A DNA stretch of 9,558 nt from JBOHHR01 sp050740975 (GTDB lineage Bacteria; Pseudomonadota; Gammaproteobacteria; JBOHHR01): positions 1 to 9,558 of the forward strand of contig JBOIEE010000299.1 in the NCBI GenBank assembly GCA_050740975.1, written 5' to 3'. The translations under genes were made by a program, and so were the position numbers. Shown piece by piece: positions 6,373-9,558 of this stretch. The stretch's first letter is position 1; each line of letters begins with the position of its first letter. Below the pieces are notes generated by a model. It saw only the letters and a program-made list of their open reading frames with translations, made no database searches and was not told the DNA's origin.

Positions 6373-9267
6373 ATGGTATCTTTTGAGAGCATCGTCTTTC
6401 AGGGGCTCTCCAAAATCCTAGAGCCTCTGCGCCAGCCCGTCGCTGAACACTGGCGGCGTTTTTCTTCTCATGCCGGAGACTTCCCTTGGAGTGCCGCTGG
6501 GGCGCTGGATTGCCTGCGCACGCTGCCCCGGGTGTGGTCATGCAGCGAGTTTATCGCGCATAGCTGCGTCGGCCAGCCCGAGCTTCTCGCTGAGCTCATC
6601 GAAGACGGCACTTTGCTCGAGTACCGGCCTCTCGCGAGGTGCGGTTTCGAGCTGGAAATAGCAAATGCCACGGACGAAGAAGCGGTCAAACGCTGTCTGC
6701 GGCGTTTTAGGCGCCGAGAGCTGGTGCGGATCGCTTGGCGCGATCTAGCCGGCTGGGCAAACCTCGAAGAGGTGTTGAGCGGCTTATCCACGCTGGGTGA
6801 GACGTGCCTAAGGGCCGCACTCGACTGGCTTTATGCCCGAGCCACGGAAAGACATGGAGTCCCCATTGGAGAGGAGAGCGGTGCGCCTATCCCCATGGTC
6901 GTACTCGGCCTGGGAAAGCTTGGGGGACGCGAGCTCAACTTTTCTTCCGATGTGGACTTGATATTCGCCTATCCAGAAGGCGGCCACACCAATTCGCGCC
7001 CCACCCTCAGTAATCACGAGTTTTTTTTGCGCTTGGGACGCCGGTTGATCAACGTCCTCAGCGAAGCCACTTCCGAAGGCATCGTGTGGCGCGTAGACAT
7101 GCGGCTGCGACCAAACGGTAACAGCGGTCCTTTGGCCTTAAATTACGCCGCCATGGAGCAATACTATCAACTGCACGGAAGAGAATGGGAGCGCTACGCC
7201 TTGATAAAGGCTCGGGTGGTCGCTGGGGAAGCGGTGGCGGGCGAAGATCTGCTCAAGCGTCTGCGGCCGTTTGTGTATCGCCGCTATCTGGACTATGGGG
7301 CACTGGAAGCCCTGCGCGAGCTGAAGCTCGCGATCGACCGCGAGGTTTTGCGCAAGGGGATGCGAGACGACATTAAACGGGGCCAGGGAGGGATCCGCGA
7401 GGTGGAATTCATCGCACAGGCGTTTCAGCTCATCCGCGGCTCGCGTGAGCCCGAGCTAAGAGAACGAAACCTATTGAAAACATTAAACATCCTAGCTCAT
7501 AGAAAGTATCTCAACGCCGCGGCCGTCGAACAGCTCGACGCGGCGTACCGCTTTCTCCGGAATACGGAGAACCGCCTGCAGATGATCGCCGATCGCCAGA
7601 CACACAAGCTGCCACAGGACGGAATAAATCAACTGCGGCTGGCGAGCGCCATGGGTTTCTCCGAATGGTCGTCCTTTAAAGCCACGTTGACAGCGCATAG
7701 AGCATCGGTGCAACGGCATTTTGATCAGGTGTTCGCCACGCCTCGCCACGAGACCGCGGGCTCCACCGATCAAACACTAACGGATATCTGGTCTGGAGCG
7801 CTAAGCCAGACTGCGGCCCAAAAGTATCTTGAGGCGTCCGGTTTTCCACATCCGGCTGAAGCCTACGGGTTGTTGCATCGATTACGTGAAAGCTTGGCCT
7901 ACAGTGCTTTTTCCAGAGAAGGGCGTAATCGCTTGGACAAACTCGTGCCTTTACTGTTGGCCGCTGCCGGTCGCAGTCGGGAACCCGCGCTGACCCTGGC
8001 GCGTCTCCTAAAGCTGGTAGAAGCCATCGGGCGCCGTTCGGCCTATTTCGCGTTGTTGGTGGAGAATCCCACAGCCCTTACCCAACTCGTCGAGCTGTGT
8101 ACCGCGAGCGCCTGGATCGCCAATTGGATCAGTCAAAACCCCGTGCTGTTGGACGAGTTGCTTTACCCCACGGGAGTCTATGCGCCCTTGTCGCGCAAAG
8201 CCTTGTCGGATGAGATCAGGCGCAGCCTGGCCTCGATCGCACAAGAGGACCTGGAAGCCCAGATGGATACCTTGCGCGAGTTCCGCCATCGGCATTTGCT
8301 TCGAATAGCGGCGGCCGACATCGGACCCGGCTTAGAGCCGGAGCAGGTGGGCCGGCATCTGAGCGATATCGCCGAAGTCACATTGGACCAGACCGTGGAG
8401 CTAGCGTATCGCGCATTGGTCGCAAAGCATGGGCCACCGTATTGCGACGGAAATAACTCTGTCCAGGGCTTTGCGATTATCGGTTACGGCAAGTTGGGTG
8501 GGCGCGAGCTCGGTTATGGCTCTGATTTAGATATGATCTTTTTGTACGAGGGCTGCGACGGCCGCGGTGAAACAAGGGGCCGGAGGCCTCTCGCCAGTGA
8601 GCAATTCTTTTCTCGCCTTGGCCAGCGGCTGATCCATATTCTCACAGCCCGGACTCGGGCCGGCCATTTGTATGAGGTAGACATGCGGCTGCGACCGAGC
8701 GGGCAGTCCGGCCCGCTGGTAACTTCCCTGCCGGCGTTTGAAAATTACCAGCGTCTTAGCGCCTGGACCTGGGAGCACCAGGCGTTGGTGCGGGCGCGTC
8801 CCATCATCGGGCCGCCGAACCTGTTGTGGGCCTTTCAGGTGGTCCGGAAGGAAGTGCTATGCGCGCGGCGTGATCCCAGCCGCCTGCAAGAAGAGATCAA
8901 GGACATGCGTGCGAAGATGGTTGCGGCAAAGGCAGGCAGGCATCTGGAAGCATTTGACGTTAAAAATGATCGCGGGGGCATGGTCGATATCGAGTTCCTG
9001 GTCCAGTACTGGGTATTACGTTTTGCGGCAGAGCATCCTCAGCTTACCGAGCATACCGACACTACCAGCCTATTACAGGTATTAGCCGGGCATGGTCTGA
9101 TTACTAAAAGGCACGAGAACGTGCTCGTCGAAGCTTATCGCCGTTACCTCAGTATCGAGTACCGTCTAAAACTCACCGAGCAGCGCTCGGCGCCAGAAAA
9201 ACAAGCCCTGGGGGAACTGCCGGACAGAGTCAAGGAGATCTGGTGTCAAGCGTTGGATGGCGAATAG
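6373..9267 (+). CDS. glnE: Bifunctional glutamine synthetase adenylyltransferase/adenylyl-removing enzyme
   Basis: Adds AMP to, and removes it from, the regulatory tyrosine of GlnA in response to PII state and glutamine. From the ATG at 6373 the protein has 964 aa (E. coli GlnE about 946). It has two nucleotidyltransferase modules. The N-terminal adenylyl-removing one carries GLGKLGGRELNFSSDVD (179-195, Asp193/Asp195), DMRLRPNG (242-249) and GGIREVEF (339-346). The C-terminal adenylyl-transferring one carries GYGKLGGRELGYGSDLD (704-720, Asp718/Asp720), DMRLRPSG (770-777) and GGMVDIEF (868-875). Both metal-binding Asp pairs are intact. The frame is open back to 6082 (GTG), but those 97 codons lie mostly in the MITE-like element and look non-homologous; homology begins with the 'L-P-WSCSEFIA' region just after the chosen start. 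No Shine-Dalgarno precedes 6373, so start usage deserves a test. It is divergent from its substrate gene glnA. Its 3' end converges on the HEAT-repeat gene. Confidence 0.96.
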   Translation: MVSFESIVFQGLSKILEPLRQPVAEHWRRFSSHAGDFPWSAAGALDCLRTLPRVWSCSEFIAHSCVGQPELLAELIEDGTLLEYRPLARCGFELEIANATDEEAVKRCLRRFRRRELVRIAWRDLAGWANLEEVLSGLSTLGETCLRAALDWLYARATERHGVPIGEESGAPIPMVVLGLGKLGGRELNFSSDVDLIFAYPEGGHTNSRPTLSNHEFFLRLGRRLINVLSEATSEGIVWRVDMRLRPNGNSGPLALNYAAMEQYYQLHGREWERYALIKARVVAGEAVAGEDLLKRLRPFVYRRYLDYGALEALRELKLAIDREVLRKGMRDDIKRGQGGIREVEFIAQAFQLIRGSREPELRERNLLKTLNILAHRKYLNAAAVEQLDAAYRFLRNTENRLQMIADRQTHKLPQDGINQLRLASAMGFSEWSSFKATLTAHRASVQRHFDQVFATPRHETAGSTDQTLTDIWSGALSQTAAQKYLEASGFPHPAEAYGLLHRLRESLAYSAFSREGRNRLDKLVPLLLAAAGRSREPALTLARLLKLVEAIGRRSAYFALLVENPTALTQLVELCTASAWIANWISQNPVLLDELLYPTGVYAPLSRKALSDEIRRSLASIAQEDLEAQMDTLREFRHRHLLRIAAADIGPGLEPEQVGRHLSDIAEVTLDQTVELAYRALVAKHGPPYCDGNNSVQGFAIIGYGKLGGRELGYGSDLDMIFLYEGCDGRGETRGRRPLASEQFFSRLGQRLIHILTARTRAGHLYEVDMRLRPSGQSGPLVTSLPAFENYQRLSAWTWEHQALVRARPIIGPPNLLWAFQVVRKEVLCARRDPSRLQEEIKDMRAKMVAAKAGRHLEAFDVKNDRGGMVDIEFLVQYWVLRFAAEHPQLTEHTDTTSLLQVLAGHGLITKRHENVLVEAYRRYLSIEYRLKLTEQRSAPEKQALGELPDRVKEIWCQALDGE

Positions 9268-9357
9268 CAAGAGGCTTCGAGTCTGGGTAATCTTCCTTCG
9301 GCGTAAGCCAGGATGGCCCATAGCAGTCTTCTGGCGTGCGTGGTTTCACCCGCGGGC
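9268..9357. other. Convergent spacer between glnE and the HEAT-repeat gene
   Basis: This 90-bp gap between converging stops has no clear intrinsic terminator. A small hairpin CGGGC/GCCCG with a TCAC loop (9353-9366) overlaps the HEAT-repeat stop codon but has no T-run on either side. Confidence 0.4.
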
Positions 9358-9558
9358 TCACGCCCGATCGGGGGCGATTTTAGCCAGAGCGGCTTGGGCG
9401 AATGCGCACACGCTCTTATCCTTATCGGTTACCAGCCTACGCAGCACGGGGACTGCTGATTTTGCGTGTGCTCCCATAGCGCCCAATGCGTCCGCGGCAC
9501 GCCACCGCAACTCGGTGTCGTTATCGCGCTCCAGGAGCTGAACCAAAACGGGGATCGC
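9358..9558 (-). CDS. HEAT-repeat protein, C-terminal end (N-terminus beyond window)
   Basis: The last 66 residues of a protein whose frame continues past the right edge without a start or stop; a TTG at 9546 is internal, not a start. It contains about one and a half to two HEAT/PBS-lyase-like helical repeats: AIPVLVQLLERD, then ELRWRAADALGAMG, then AVPVLRRLVTDKD, then CAFAQAALAKIAPD. The alternating 'VPVL..LL.D.D...R..AA.ALG.IG' pattern is characteristic. Such repeats mediate protein-protein contacts, so no specific function can be given from this fragment. It ends with TGA at 9360-9358, convergent with glnE. Confidence 0.82.
   Translation of the reverse strand, partial: AIPVLVQLLERDNDTELRWRAADALGAMGAHAKSAVPVLRRLVTDKDKSVCAFAQAALAKIAPDRA

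Noticed and set aside
5958..6392. 144-aa minus-strand ORF and 115-aa plus-strand ORF (6023-6370) in the glnA-glnE spacer
   Set aside because: Both translate the MITE-like element and its flanks, are Arg/Ser/Glu-rich without any domain, overlap each other on opposite strands and have no ribosome-binding site.
9353..9366. CGGGC-TCAC-GCCCG hairpin as a bidirectional terminator between glnE and the HEAT gene
   Set aside because: It has only a 5-bp stem, no T-run on either side, and overlaps the HEAT-repeat stop codon.

Overview
The window looks like a piece of a gammaproteobacterial chromosome with moderate to high GC. The call rests on a class I beta glutamine synthetase carrying an adenylylation tyrosine, a full-length two-module GlnE, and a DUF3307 / cNMP-patatin gene pair. 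No species can be named from the sequence. Nitrogen assimilation is the recurring theme: a urea/amide-type binding protein at the left edge, glutamine synthetase, and the enzyme that modifies glutamine synthetase.

Layout. Positions 1-853 (minus) hold the first 284 codons of a UrtA-type ABC-transporter binding protein that starts at TTG and runs off the left edge. Positions 854-1099 hold no convincing gene but contain a strong 8-bp inverted repeat just upstream of urtA. Positions 1100-4237 (minus) form a tight cluster read right to left: a DUF3307 membrane protein, a 752-aa patatin phospholipase with two cyclic-nucleotide-binding domains, and the wreck of a chalcone-isomerase-like gene. That last gene keeps its first ~40 and last ~17 codons, but the middle is gone and the frame is shifted. 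Gaps inside the cluster are about 15 nt and each gene has its own Shine-Dalgarno sequence. Positions 4238-4528 are gene-poor. Positions 4529-5944 (minus) are glnA. Positions 6373-9267 (plus) are glnE, divergent from glnA. A partial HEAT-repeat gene (9358 to right edge, minus) converges on glnE.

The glnA-glnE spacer (5945-6372) is the most unusual non-coding stretch. It contains a ~254-bp MITE-like element (6094-6347) with imperfect terminal inverted repeats and several perfect internal hairpins. The element lies immediately before the glnE start and extends the glnE reading frame upstream by 97 non-homologous codons, so an automatic caller would place the start at 6082. The preferred start is 6373.

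Functionally, GlnA makes glutamine from glutamate, ammonia and ATP. GlnE adenylylates GlnA (predicted on Tyr399) when nitrogen is plentiful and reverses this when it is scarce. Having target and modifier back to back is uncommon as far as I know. I found no CRISPR array, tRNA, rRNA or complete insertion sequence, and no clearly novel defence or mobile system. The interesting items are the intergenic element, the divergent glnA/glnE layout and the deletion pseudogene.
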